NCBI GenBank assembly: GCA_900769115.1
Contig: CAAGFJ010000033.1
Coordinates: forward strand, 4,393 to 68,392
Reading direction: 5' to 3'
DNA length: 64,000 bases
From: Lachnospiraceae bacterium
GTDB lineage: Bacteria; Bacillota; Clostridia; Lachnospirales; Lachnospiraceae
A program made the position numbers and the translations under genes. Position 1 is the first letter of the stretch. Each line of letters opens with the position of its first letter. Positions 18,424 through 27,542 of this stretch are shown piece after piece. A model generated the notes under the pieces. The model made no database searches. It was not told where the DNA came from and worked only from the letters and a program-made list of their open reading frames with translations.

Positions 18424-18507
18424 TGCCGGTGATGGGACTTGAACCCATACGATGTTGCCATCAACAGATTTTGAGTCTGCCTCGTCTGCCAATTCCGACA
18501 CACCGGC
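18424..18507 (-). tRNA. tRNA-Leu (anticodon CAA)
   Basis: Read on the minus strand, the 84-nt sequence folds as a class II tRNA. The 7-bp acceptor GCCGGTG pairs with CACCGGC. The anticodon loop CTCAAAA gives anticodon CAA on a GCAGA/TCTGT stem. A variable arm (TTGATGGCAACA region) and a T-loop GGTTCAAGTCC follow, with discriminator A. The CCA end is not encoded. Confidence 0.96.
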
Positions 18508-18530
18508 TTGTTGTGAAACCAACGAATGTT

Positions 18531-18559
18531 AGTATAAGGGTAATTCAGGAATTTGTCAA
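18531..18559 (-). promoter_or_regulatory. Promoter of tRNA-Leu
   Basis: On the minus strand, TTGACA (complement of 18554-18559), a 17-nt spacer and TATACT (complement of 18531-18536), about 24 bp from the tRNA start. Confidence 0.85.
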
Positions 18560-18583
18560 GCGATTTTTACAAAATTTATTCGT

Positions 18584-18612
18584 TTGTCAAATATACGGAA
18601 TAATGGTATGAT
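18584..18612 (+). promoter_or_regulatory. Promoter of mutY
   Basis: TTGTCA (18584-18589), 17-nt spacer and TATGAT (18607-18612), diverging from the tRNA-Leu promoter. Confidence 0.7.
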
Positions 18613-18640
18613 TAGATATTATGTGTAGACAGGTGAGAGA

Positions 18641-19681
18641 ATGAATAAGAATTGGCTTGCAATGAAAGAGCCATTGCTTGCATGGTATGAAGCAAATTAC
18701 CGGCAATTGCGGTGGAGAGAGACAAAGAATCCCTATGAGATCTGGATATCAGAGATCATGTTGCAGCAGACCCGTGTGGAGGCAGTGAAAGGATATTATG
18801 ATAGATTTCTAGAACGTCTGCCGGATGTGGCGGCACTTGCCCGTGTGGAGGAAGATGTTCTGTTAAAGTTGTGGGAAGGATTAGGATATTATAATCGTGC
18901 CCGGAACTTGCAAAAGGCGGCAATCCAGATTATGGAGCGGTATAATGGTGTTTTTCCCAAGACGTATGAAGAGGTATTATCGCTTGCCGGAATTGGAGAA
19001 TATACAGCCGGAGCAATCTGCTCTATCTGTTATGACGCACCAACACCTGCAATTGATGGCAATGTACTTCGTGTTATGATGCGCCTCGCTAATTGTACGG
19101 ATAATATTGACAATATGCGTACTAGAAGGAATGCCAGAGAACAATTAGCTGCATTGTATGAGACAGGAGATTGTGGTAAGCTGACACAGGCATGGATGGA
19201 GCTGGGTGCAGTTGTCTGTATCCCGAACGGGGCACCGAAGTGTGAAGAATGTCCACTGCAGGGCATGTGTGAAGCGTATGCAAAGCAGACTTATATGGAA
19301 TTGCCGGTGCGGAATAAGAAGAAGGCGCGCCGAGTAGAGAATAAGACGGTATTTGTCTTGCATGACGGGAACCGTTATGCGATCCATAAGCGGAAGGATT
19401 CCGGTCTGTTAGCGGGTATGTGGGAATTCTATCATGTGGATGAAGTGTTAGATGCCAGACAGGCGGTATCCTACATTGCTAAGGAGGGCTTTGAACCGGT
19501 ATCTATTGAGAGAGAAGTGCCTTATACGCATATATTCAGTCATGTGGAATGGCGTATGAGGGCATATTTTATAGAATGCAGAAAGAGAAAAGAATCATTA
19601 CAGTGGGTGGAACGTGAACAGTTAGAAGAGGAATATGCGTTGCCGACTGCATTTAAGACATTTTTAGAGAGGGAGTCTTAG
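18641..19681 (+). CDS. mutY: A/G-specific adenine glycosylase MutY
   Basis: MutY removes adenine mispaired with 8-oxoguanine. The 346-residue product has the helix-hairpin-helix glycosylase core with catalytic Glu38 in ISEIMLQQT, LAGIGEYTAGAI, and catalytic Asp139 in PAIDGNVLRV. The cluster-binding cysteines follow as C-x7-C-x2-C-x5-C (CIPNGAPKC, then EEC, PLQGMC), one residue longer in the first spacing than the commonly quoted pattern. A NUDIX-like C-terminal domain (about 225-346) recognises 8-oxoG. The next gene starts 1 nt after its stop, so the two are cotranscribed. Confidence 0.95.
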   Translation: MNKNWLAMKEPLLAWYEANYRQLRWRETKNPYEIWISEIMLQQTRVEAVKGYYDRFLERLPDVAALARVEEDVLLKLWEGLGYYNRARNLQKAAIQIMERYNGVFPKTYEEVLSLAGIGEYTAGAICSICYDAPTPAIDGNVLRVMMRLANCTDNIDNMRTRRNAREQLAALYETGDCGKLTQAWMELGAVVCIPNGAPKCEECPLQGMCEAYAKQTYMELPVRNKKKARRVENKTVFVLHDGNRYAIHKRKDSGLLAGMWEFYHVDEVLDARQAVSYIAKEGFEPVSIEREVPYTHIFSHVEWRMRAYFIECRKRKESLQWVEREQLEEEYALPTAFKTFLERES

Positions 19682-19682
19682 A

Positions 19683-20198
19683 ATGAATTGTCTAGAAGCA
19701 CAATCTAAGATTATTGCATATATTGATAATCATTTAGAGAAAGATGAGAAGACAGATTTTTTGAAGCATATTACAAAATGCAAGGATTGTAAGGAAGAGT
19801 TGAATATCTATTATACGATGATTGAGGGAATGCGGCAGTTAGACAGTAATCTGCCATTGTCACGGGATTTCTCGCAGGAGCTGGATGAGAGGATTAACCG
19901 GGAACTCAAACATAACAAGAAAAGACAGGAGTTCTTCCGTTCTTCTGTGTGCATAATAATAATTGGTGTGCTCGCATTTTGTATCTTTGGCTATGTGAAT
20001 TTCCTGAATATCCTGCATTCGCAGGAACAGGCAGCACTTAAGAAAGCACAGGGAGAGTATTATTTCAGCAAGACGTTTGATTCCGTGTTGTTTGAACCGG
20101 ACGAGGAAGATCATATGGTTGAGATTAATGTAAATGATAATAGACAGGAACCGGATTTCTATGAGAGGATCCGGCAATATAAAGCATTGAAGCAGTAA
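19683..20198 (+). CDS. Membrane protein with N-terminal zinc-finger anti-sigma (ZAS)-like domain
   Basis: The N-terminus carries the ZAS signature H-x3-C-x2-C (HITKCKDC, about residues 30-37) after an initial Cys (MNCLEA), as in anti-sigma factors of the RsrA/ZraP-like zinc-finger class. One transmembrane helix follows at about 85-110 (VCIIIIGVLAFCIFGYV), then an extracytoplasmic tail of about 60 residues. Known relatives hold an ECF sigma factor at the membrane. No sigma factor gene is adjacent here; it lies between mutY and polA, so partner and signal are unknown. Confidence 0.65.
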   Translation: MNCLEAQSKIIAYIDNHLEKDEKTDFLKHITKCKDCKEELNIYYTMIEGMRQLDSNLPLSRDFSQELDERINRELKHNKKRQEFFRSSVCIIIIGVLAFCIFGYVNFLNILHSQEQAALKKAQGEYYFSKTFDSVLFEPDEEDHMVEINVNDNRQEPDFYERIRQYKALKQ

Positions 20199-20249
20199 GA
20201 AACTGATTAGACGAGATAGAATATAACAGTATGACAGTGAGGAAGAACA

Positions 20250-22886
20250 ATGAATAAGCTTTTATTAGTGGATGGACATAGTATATTGAATCGGGCATTT
20301 TATGGATTGCCAGACCTGACTAATTCGAAGGGGCAGCATACCAATGCCGTATTAGGCTTTGTGAATATTGTAATGAAGGTGATAGAAGAAGAACAACCGA
20401 CACATTTTGCGGTAGCCTTTGATGTTCATGAGAAGACATTTCGACACAAGATGTTTGAAGCGTATAAGGGGACTCGGAAGGGAATGCCGGATGAATTGCG
20501 GGAACAGGTTCCACTCATGAAAGAGGTTCTGCATGCCATGGGTGTGAAAGTATTAGAGGCACCTGGATATGAGGCGGATGATATCATTGGTACGATGTCC
20601 CGTGTTGGGGAACAGAATGGAATGCAGGTAACGGTTCTGTCTGGTGACCGTGATCTGTTGCAGTTAGCGACGGAACAGGTGCTGATCAGGATTCCAAAGA
20701 CGAAGAGTGGGCAGACAACCGTGGAGAATTATCATGCAGAAGATGTTGTTGCCTTATACGGAGTAACCCCGACGGAATTTATTGATATGAAGGGTTTGAT
20801 GGGGGATGCATCGGATAATATTCCGGGTGTGCCGGGAATTGGAGAGAAGACGGCAGGTAAGATCATTGCGGCATATCATAGCATTGAGAATGCACATGAT
20901 CATATCGAAGAGATCAAGCCGAAGAAAGCCATGGAGAATCTTGGTGAATATTATGAACAGGCATTGATGAGTAAGATTCTTGCTACAATTAAGCTGGATG
21001 TACCCCTTGATGTGACATTATCGGATATGGAGTACCACAATCCATTTACCGCTGAAGCATATGATTATGTGAAACAGTTAGAATTGAAGAGTTTATTAAA
21101 ATATTTTGATGCGAAGGAAAGTACACCGGCATTGGAATTGCGGACACATCTGATTCTGGAATTAGATGAGATGGAACAATTCTTTTCACGGATTACCGGT
21201 TGCAACCAGATTGGAATATTCCCGTTATTGGAAGATCATGAATTGTTAGGTGTTGGGATTACGACGGATGGGAAGGAGACTTCCTTTATTGCATGTTCGA
21301 TGTTTGTGAACCCGGATCTGATATTTGACCGGTTGAAGGAGATGTTTGATCGGAATCCGGATTATACGATGTATACAAATGATCTGAAGAAACTTCTTAA
21401 AATATTTCCATTTCCTTCGGATGACCGGATTGTTGATACTTCATTGGCAGCATATCTGTTGAATCCTTCTAAGGATACTTATGCATATGATGATATTGCA
21501 AGGGATTATCTGCGTATGACAGTACCGTCCAGAAAAGAATTATTGGAAAAGAAGGTATTATCCGTTCTTACCTTGCAGGAAAAGGAAGCGTTGGATTATA
21601 TTGCATATGAGACATGTATCCCCTTCTTAGCGGCAGATTCGCTTAAGAAGGAACTAGAGGAAGCCGGTGAGTATGAATTATATCAGAATATAGAATTACC
21701 TACCGTATATGTGTTAGAGCATATGGAAGCAGAGGGTATCCGGGTAGATGGGCAGGCGTTGAAGGAATATGGAGATATGCTTGGCGCAAGAGAGGATGCA
21801 TTAGCAACAGCAATCTATGAGGAAGCGGGCAGAGAATTCAATATCAATTCTCCGAAACAGTTAGGAGAGATTCTGTTCGAGGAGTTAAAGCTTCCGGGGG
21901 CAAAGAAGACCAAGACTGGTTACTCGACCAATGTGGATGTATTGAACAAACTCAAGAAAGATTACCAGATTGTAGCGGATGTGTTAGATTACCGTCAGGT
22001 TTCCAAACTGAAATCAACCTATGCGGATGGTTTGTCTGCATTTATACGTCCGGATGGAAGAATTCATGGAACCTTCAATCAGACGATTACAGCAACGGGA
22101 AGAATCAGTTCAACGGAACCGAACCTTCAGAATATTCCGATGCGTACAGAGCTTGGCAGAAGTATCCGAAAGGTATTCATTCCCAAGGAAGATTATGTAT
22201 TCGTAGATGCAGATTATTCCCAGATTGAGTTGCGTGTGCTGGCTCATTTTTCAGGTGATCAGAAGTTGATCGAGGCATATCACCAGAATCAGGATATTCA
22301 CGCATTGACGGCATCCCAGGTATTTGGTGTGCCTATGGATGAGGTGGATGATCTGATGCGGCGGAATGCTAAGGCCGTAAATTTCGGAATTGTATATGGA
22401 ATCAGTTCGTTTGGACTTGCAGAAGACCTGGATATTTCCAAGAAAGAAGCTGCGGCCTATATCGAGAGTTATTTTGCTACTTATCCTGGTGTTAAGAAGT
22501 TCCTGGATGAGACAGTAGAACATGCGAAAAAGACAGGAATTACAAGAACTTTGTTTGGAAGAATCCGGCAGATACCGGAATTGTCCTCATCGAATTTCAT
22601 GCAGAGAAGCTTTGGGGAACGTGTTGCCATGAATTCGCCGATTCAGGGCACAGCGGCAGACATCATTAAGATTGCTATGATACGGGTTCATCAGCGTTTA
22701 CAGAAGGAACAACTGTGTTCATCCTTAATCTTGCAGATTCATGACGAGTTGCTGATCGAGACACACAGGGACGAAGTGGAACAGGTAAAGAAGATCTTAG
22801 TAGAGGAAATGATGCAAGCAGCAGATCTGTTAGTGCCATTGTCTGTGAGTGTCAGTGTTGGTAATACCTGGTATGAAGCAAAATAA
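20250..22886 (+). CDS. polA: DNA polymerase I, probably without active proofreading
   Basis: Pol I fills repair gaps and removes RNA primers. The 878-residue product has a complete 5'-3' exonuclease domain (about 1-290: LLVDGHSILNRAF, GYEADDIIGT, SGDRDLLQL). A degenerate 3'-5' exonuclease-like domain (about 300-480) follows, then the palm-fingers-thumb domain with motif A VDADYSQIELRVLAHFS, motif B RNAKAVNFGIVYG and motif C LQIHDELLIE. Where proofreading enzymes have D-x-E in motif I, this one has IGIFPLLEDHE, so exonuclease residues are missing as in Bacillus Pol I. It is followed by coaE 29 bp downstream. Confidence 0.96.
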   Translation: MNKLLLVDGHSILNRAFYGLPDLTNSKGQHTNAVLGFVNIVMKVIEEEQPTHFAVAFDVHEKTFRHKMFEAYKGTRKGMPDELREQVPLMKEVLHAMGVKVLEAPGYEADDIIGTMSRVGEQNGMQVTVLSGDRDLLQLATEQVLIRIPKTKSGQTTVENYHAEDVVALYGVTPTEFIDMKGLMGDASDNIPGVPGIGEKTAGKIIAAYHSIENAHDHIEEIKPKKAMENLGEYYEQALMSKILATIKLDVPLDVTLSDMEYHNPFTAEAYDYVKQLELKSLLKYFDAKESTPALELRTHLILELDEMEQFFSRITGCNQIGIFPLLEDHELLGVGITTDGKETSFIACSMFVNPDLIFDRLKEMFDRNPDYTMYTNDLKKLLKIFPFPSDDRIVDTSLAAYLLNPSKDTYAYDDIARDYLRMTVPSRKELLEKKVLSVLTLQEKEALDYIAYETCIPFLAADSLKKELEEAGEYELYQNIELPTVYVLEHMEAEGIRVDGQALKEYGDMLGAREDALATAIYEEAGREFNINSPKQLGEILFEELKLPGAKKTKTGYSTNVDVLNKLKKDYQIVADVLDYRQVSKLKSTYADGLSAFIRPDGRIHGTFNQTITATGRISSTEPNLQNIPMRTELGRSIRKVFIPKEDYVFVDADYSQIELRVLAHFSGDQKLIEAYHQNQDIHALTASQVFGVPMDEVDDLMRRNAKAVNFGIVYGISSFGLAEDLDISKKEAAAYIESYFATYPGVKKFLDETVEHAKKTGITRTLFGRIRQIPELSSSNFMQRSFGERVAMNSPIQGTAADIIKIAMIRVHQRLQKEQLCSSLILQIHDELLIETHRDEVEQVKKILVEEMMQAADLLVPLSVSVSVGNTWYEAK

Positions 22887-22915
22887 TCGGTACAGATAAG
22901 AAAGAGGTAATTAAC

Positions 22916-23512
22916 GTGAGAATTATCGGGATTACAGGTGGAATTGGAACGGGCAAAAGTACCGTTTTACATATTATGGAACAGGAAAAGGGCGTCTACA
23001 TCATGGAGACTGACCGATTAGCACATACCTTGATGGAGCCGGGGCAGAAGGCTTATAAGAAGATAGTGGAGGTATTTGGTGCACACATCTTATCGGAGGA
23101 TCAGACAATAGACCGTGTAAACCTTGGAAAGATTGTATTTGAAGATGCAGACCGATTGGAACAACTGAATGCTATTGTTCATCCGGCTGTCAAAGAATAT
23201 ATTATGGCAGATATTGAGGCTAAGCGAAAGAGCGGTGTGGTTCAGTTTTATGTGATTGAAGCCGCTTTATTGATTGAAGATGGATACAAAGCAATTTGTG
23301 ATGAATTATGGTACATATATGTTGATCGGGAGGAACGGATCCGACGTCTGGTCAAAGGACGTGGAGGTGACCGGGCAAAATACGAATCTGTCATGGAAAA
23401 TCAGGCAACGGAAGAGTATTATATGTCGAATTGTGATGTGGTGATTCATAATGAGGAAAGCCTTGAAAAAACCGCAAATATAGTAAAGGAATTATTGTTT
23501 TCCGCAAGATAG
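22916..23512 (+). CDS. coaE: Dephospho-CoA kinase
   Basis: CoaE phosphorylates the ribose 3'-OH of dephospho-CoA, the last step of coenzyme A synthesis. The 198-residue product has the P-loop GGIGTGKST at residues 8-16, METDRLAH and the lid region DREERIRRLVKGRGGDRAKY. It starts at a GTG (22916) preceded by AAGAGG. The polA-coaE order is common in Clostridia. Confidence 0.95.
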   Translation: MRIIGITGGIGTGKSTVLHIMEQEKGVYIMETDRLAHTLMEPGQKAYKKIVEVFGAHILSEDQTIDRVNLGKIVFEDADRLEQLNAIVHPAVKEYIMADIEAKRKSGVVQFYVIEAALLIEDGYKAICDELWYIYVDREERIRRLVKGRGGDRAKYESVMENQATEEYYMSNCDVVIHNEESLEKTANIVKELLFSAR

Positions 23513-23578
23513 TGTGGTATACTTATATTTGTCTAAAATATTACAAGGGGTTATTACGCCTTGTGAAGGGGCAGGAAG

Positions 23579-25771
23579 ATGGCAACATTGACTAAGTATC
23601 CGGAACCGTTGGTGTTTGGTCTTGATATTGGGACAAGAAGTATTGTAGGAACGGTAGGATATCAGGAAGGAAAACAATTTCATATTGTTGCACAGGCTGT
23701 GCGATTTCATGATACCCGTGCTATGCTGGATGGACAGATTCACGATATTCATAAGATCGGTGAAGAGATCACGGAAGTGAAAGAACAGCTCGAGAGGCAG
23801 CTTTCAGGAAGAAAGCTTAAGGAAGTCTGTATTGCAGCCGCTGGCAGAGTGCTGAAGACTGCAGTTGGTAAGGGATATTATGAGTTTCAGGATACAACTG
23901 TGGTAACACAGGAATATATACATTCATTGGAGATGCTTGGCGTTGAGATGGCACATGAGCAGATGATACAGGAGAATAATACAGATGTGAAGTTCTTCTG
24001 TGTGGGATATACAGTAATTCATTATTATTTGAATGGATATGAGATCGGGAATCTGGAAGGACATAAGGCACATAATATTGGGGCTGACGTATTGGCAACA
24101 TTTCTTCCGGAGGAAGTGGTAGACGGATTGTATGCTGCTGTTGAACTGGCAGACCTTGAGGTCTCGAATCTGACATTGGAGCCAATTGCAGCGATTCAGG
24201 TAGCAATTCCTGAGAATTTCAGACTGCTTAATATTGCGTTGATCGATGTCGGTGCCGGTACATCTGATATTTGTATTACAAAGGATGGAAGTATTATTGG
24301 GTATGGTATGCTGCCGAAGGCCGGTGACGAGATCACAGAATGTTTGATCAAAGAATATCTGGTAGATTTTGATACGGCAGAGAAGATCAAATTGATCGGA
24401 CCGAAGCGTAAGAGTCTTTCTTATAAGGATATTATGGGAATCAGTCATAAGATTACGCCGCCGGAAGTGTATGATACTGTAGATACAGTTGTGGATGATA
24501 TTACATCAAAGATTGCTAAGCAGATTATAGAATTGAATGGAGATCATCCGGTATCTGCAGCATTTGTTGTTGGTGGTGGTGGTAAGATACCAGGATTCAC
24601 ACAGAAGCTTGCTGCCTATCTGGAGTTGCCGGAGGAGAGGGTTGCTCTTAGAGGGGAAGAAGTATTAGGCTTTGTAGATATTCAGGTAGAAGGTGTGAAG
24701 AAGGATCCATTATTGGTTACCCCAATTGGTATTTGTTTGAACTTTTATAACCAGAAGAACCAGTTTATCTTCGTGAATGTGAATGGGAACCGTGTGAAGC
24801 TGTATGATAATGATAAGCTTACTGTGTTTGATGCTGCGTTAGCATATGGATTATCAAACGAGGATGTTTTTCCAAAGAGAGGAAAGGATCTTACCTATAC
24901 CATGAATGGCAAGCAGCGTTTTGTCAGAGGGGAACAGGGCGAACCTGCTAAGATCGTACTCAATGACAAAGAAGTTGGTATGAATCATGAGATTCAGGCA
25001 GGTGATCAGATTGTTATCACACCATCTACGGTAGGAGAAGATGCAACAGCCGTTCTTCGGGATGTTGCGCATATGGATGATACGATTACATTTATTGTGA
25101 ATGACAGAGAGATCATATGTCCGCGTTTAGCAGGTGTTAATGGAACGCTTGTGTCAGAATTCTATGAGATTAATGACAGTGACCGCGTGGAGATATTGAA
25201 TTATTATACATTAAGTCAGTTAATGCAGTTTATGGATATTGAGACACCGCATGAAGTATTTGTGAATGGTGCAAGAGCAGGAGCAGATACAAAGGTGTAC
25301 GAGAATTTTAATGTTGCATGGATTGACCGGGAAGAGATCTATAAGGCTGAACGGTTTGTGACGGAGGAAGTGCGTGATATGGATGAAGAGGAAGAAAGTA
25401 TGGAATCCGTGAAGAGAGATGTGCCTCAGACAACCGAACAGACAGAGAGTCAGATACAGGCGGCAGCCACTTTGGAGGAATCCGTTCCAGTTACGGGACA
25501 GCAGGAGAAGACATTAGTAGATGCCTGGATTGAACAGGTGGATGCGAATAAGAATCAGGCACCTGTAGATCTGAGGGTTACAGTGAACGGAACTCCGGTT
25601 ATCTTGACGGGCAAACGGAATTATGTTTTTGTAGATATATTTGATAAGTATCCATTTGATCTTAAGAATGTGAAGGGGACAATGTTAGTTCAGAAGATTG
25701 ATGGAAAAGAGGCTGAACATTTTAGTGCGTTACATAATGGAGCAAACATTGAATTGTATTGGAAGGAATAG
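23579..25771 (+). CDS. FtsA/PilM-like actin-fold ATPase with long C-terminal extension
   Basis: The N-terminal 390 residues form an actin-like ATPase: phosphate-1 loop VFGLDIGTRSIVGTVG, the SHS2-like insertion, phosphate-2 IALIDVGAGTSDICI near residue 219 and adenosine motif AAFVVGGGGKIPGFTQKL near 320. FtsA anchors FtsZ; PilM works in type IV pilus assembly. This protein is much longer (730) than either. Residues about 400-600 hold repeated small beta domains (MNGKQRFV, FIVNDREIICP, VFVNGARAGAD) resembling SLBB or ubiquitin-like folds, and an acidic linker leads to a last such module at 650-730. There is no FtsA amphipathic membrane helix that I can see. A GGDEF gene starts 3 nt downstream. 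Confidence 0.75.
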   Translation: MATLTKYPEPLVFGLDIGTRSIVGTVGYQEGKQFHIVAQAVRFHDTRAMLDGQIHDIHKIGEEITEVKEQLERQLSGRKLKEVCIAAAGRVLKTAVGKGYYEFQDTTVVTQEYIHSLEMLGVEMAHEQMIQENNTDVKFFCVGYTVIHYYLNGYEIGNLEGHKAHNIGADVLATFLPEEVVDGLYAAVELADLEVSNLTLEPIAAIQVAIPENFRLLNIALIDVGAGTSDICITKDGSIIGYGMLPKAGDEITECLIKEYLVDFDTAEKIKLIGPKRKSLSYKDIMGISHKITPPEVYDTVDTVVDDITSKIAKQIIELNGDHPVSAAFVVGGGGKIPGFTQKLAAYLELPEERVALRGEEVLGFVDIQVEGVKKDPLLVTPIGICLNFYNQKNQFIFVNVNGNRVKLYDNDKLTVFDAALAYGLSNEDVFPKRGKDLTYTMNGKQRFVRGEQGEPAKIVLNDKEVGMNHEIQAGDQIVITPSTVGEDATAVLRDVAHMDDTITFIVNDREIICPRLAGVNGTLVSEFYEINDSDRVEILNYYTLSQLMQFMDIETPHEVFVNGARAGADTKVYENFNVAWIDREEIYKAERFVTEEVRDMDEEEESMESVKRDVPQTTEQTESQIQAAATLEESVPVTGQQEKTLVDAWIEQVDANKNQAPVDLRVTVNGTPVILTGKRNYVFVDIFDKYPFDLKNVKGTMLVQKIDGKEAEHFSALHNGANIELYWKE

Positions 25772-25774
25772 GCT

Positions 25775-27478
25775 ATGAACAACACAGAACCAGCATTTGA
25801 ATTACAAAAGAATGGAATGGCAATGCACCGGGTAATATACATTGTGTTTTTCTTACAGAGACTGTTGTTACAGTTTGAAAGTAAGGATATTATGCTTAGT
25901 AAGACAGTCTGTATATTAGTCTTTTTGGTGTTGTGTGAAGTGATTGAGGAGATTCTGTATCACACAGATTGCATGAAAAGCCATACCTTTTTGAAAGTGG
26001 CCAGGTATGTACAGTGCCTGTTGTCTACCGTGATGCTGGCTTTTTTTCAGGGGACGACGGATTCCGGAATTATGATCATTGCATTATTGATTATGTTCAC
26101 TGTGGACTTTCTTTTGGCAATGGAAATTTCGGATAAGACTCAGGTCGTTCTATGTCTGGCAGGTGTTGGTTCGCCTGTTGTGATCATCGTATTTATCCGT
26201 ATGGCGATGCGGTCAAGCGATCAGTGGATGTTCTTATTTTTCGATATGCTTATGCTGTTGCTTGTATTGATCACAGAAGCTATGAAACTTGTGGAATACG
26301 TCATTCGTAAGGATGATATTATTTTAGATGAGCGGAACCGTCTTGCCCGGATTGTAGAGAAGAATGAAGATATTCTGAATATGCAGAATAAGCTTAAGAA
26401 TACGAACAACCAGTTGAATATTCAGAAATTAGACCTGCAACGGGCGAATAAGCAGATCAAAGAGGCGAATGAAGAGATGAAAGCACAGGCAGAGATTATG
26501 CATTATATCGCATCTTCATTTGAGGTGCCTAAGATCTCGAATCAGATTACAGATTCTATTATGGCAGTGAAGAAGTTAGGATTCTGTGCTGTGTACATCA
26601 GAGAGAATGTATATCTGAATAGGCATGCCAATTATGTTATTAAGACGAATATCGGACAATTACAGTCAAAGATCAAGGATCAGATGGAGAGTACTTATCT
26701 TGAGATGGTAGAGCAGAGAAAGTCGGAGATTGTAGTTTATGAGAATTTTAAGGAAGAGATTCCATTTCTACAGGATGTGAATATTAATTCAGTGTATATC
26801 AAGCTTTTAGGAACAGGGGATGAGAGCTATGGCTTGTTCATGATAGGGGATGAACGCAGGAATCTGTTTGATGAAAACATGTCATTCTATAATGCAATTA
26901 TTGCGCAGTATGATATTGCTATTAGCAATGCGAAGATCTATAACGAGATGCAGCATATGGCAAGAAAGGATGGATTGACCGGAATCAATAACAGAATCTA
27001 TTTTAATGAATTGTTCAAAGAATCTGTTAGCCGGATGTTGGCATCCAACGGCTGTATGAGTGTAGCACTGTTTGATATTGATAAGTTTAAGAGTGTCAAT
27101 GATACGTATGGGCATCTGGCCGGTGACGAAGTCATTAAGAGAATTGCATCTGTTACAGAACAGTGTATTGAGAAGTACAATGGTTTTGTGTGCCGGTATG
27201 GTGGTGAGGAATTTGTAGCGGCATTACCGAACCGTAAATTAGAGATTGCACAGCCGATTATTGAAGAATTATTTGAAGAGATATGCAAACAGGTTGTACA
27301 TTATAATGAATGGGATATCGGCATGAGCGTCAGTATTGGTTTAACTGCTTATCCGGAAGTGTGCAAGAATCCGGATGAATTATTAAAACGTGCTGACTGG
27401 TGTATGTATTATGCAAAGGAACATGGCAGACATCAGATTAATGTGGATGATGGAAGTATTGAGAAGATGGATGTATAG
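25775..27478 (+). CDS. Membrane-anchored GGDEF protein (diguanylate cyclase candidate)
   Basis: About five to six hydrophobic segments fill residues 20-175. A coiled coil follows (about 185-245, KNTNNQLNIQKLDLQRANKQ), then a GAF-like sensor region (about 245-390) and a GGDEF domain (about 400-560). The active-site loop is RYGGEEF starting at residue 474, a catalytically competent variant, and GLTGINNR and FDIDKFKSVNDTYGHLAGD are intact. The inhibitory RxxD site before the loop is absent, so product feedback may be weak. It is in an apparent operon with the FtsA-like gene. Confidence 0.88.
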   Translation: MNNTEPAFELQKNGMAMHRVIYIVFFLQRLLLQFESKDIMLSKTVCILVFLVLCEVIEEILYHTDCMKSHTFLKVARYVQCLLSTVMLAFFQGTTDSGIMIIALLIMFTVDFLLAMEISDKTQVVLCLAGVGSPVVIIVFIRMAMRSSDQWMFLFFDMLMLLLVLITEAMKLVEYVIRKDDIILDERNRLARIVEKNEDILNMQNKLKNTNNQLNIQKLDLQRANKQIKEANEEMKAQAEIMHYIASSFEVPKISNQITDSIMAVKKLGFCAVYIRENVYLNRHANYVIKTNIGQLQSKIKDQMESTYLEMVEQRKSEIVVYENFKEEIPFLQDVNINSVYIKLLGTGDESYGLFMIGDERRNLFDENMSFYNAIIAQYDIAISNAKIYNEMQHMARKDGLTGINNRIYFNELFKESVSRMLASNGCMSVALFDIDKFKSVNDTYGHLAGDEVIKRIASVTEQCIEKYNGFVCRYGGEEFVAALPNRKLEIAQPIIEELFEEICKQVVHYNEWDIGMSVSIGLTAYPEVCKNPDELLKRADWCMYYAKEHGRHQINVDDGSIEKMDV

Positions 27479-27542
27479 ATGAATACTTGTGACGATTGCC
27501 ATGAGTTCGATATAAAGTAAGATTTGAGATGGAGGAAAGAAT

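Noticed and set aside
18423..18611. Plus-strand frame across the tRNA-Leu region
   Set aside because: It is antisense to tRNA-Leu and its promoter, with no ribosome binding site.
23525..23575. Hairpin ACAAGG/CCTTGT before the FtsA-like gene
   Set aside because: It has only 6 bp, a 10-nt loop and no T run, so it is not a convincing terminator or operator.
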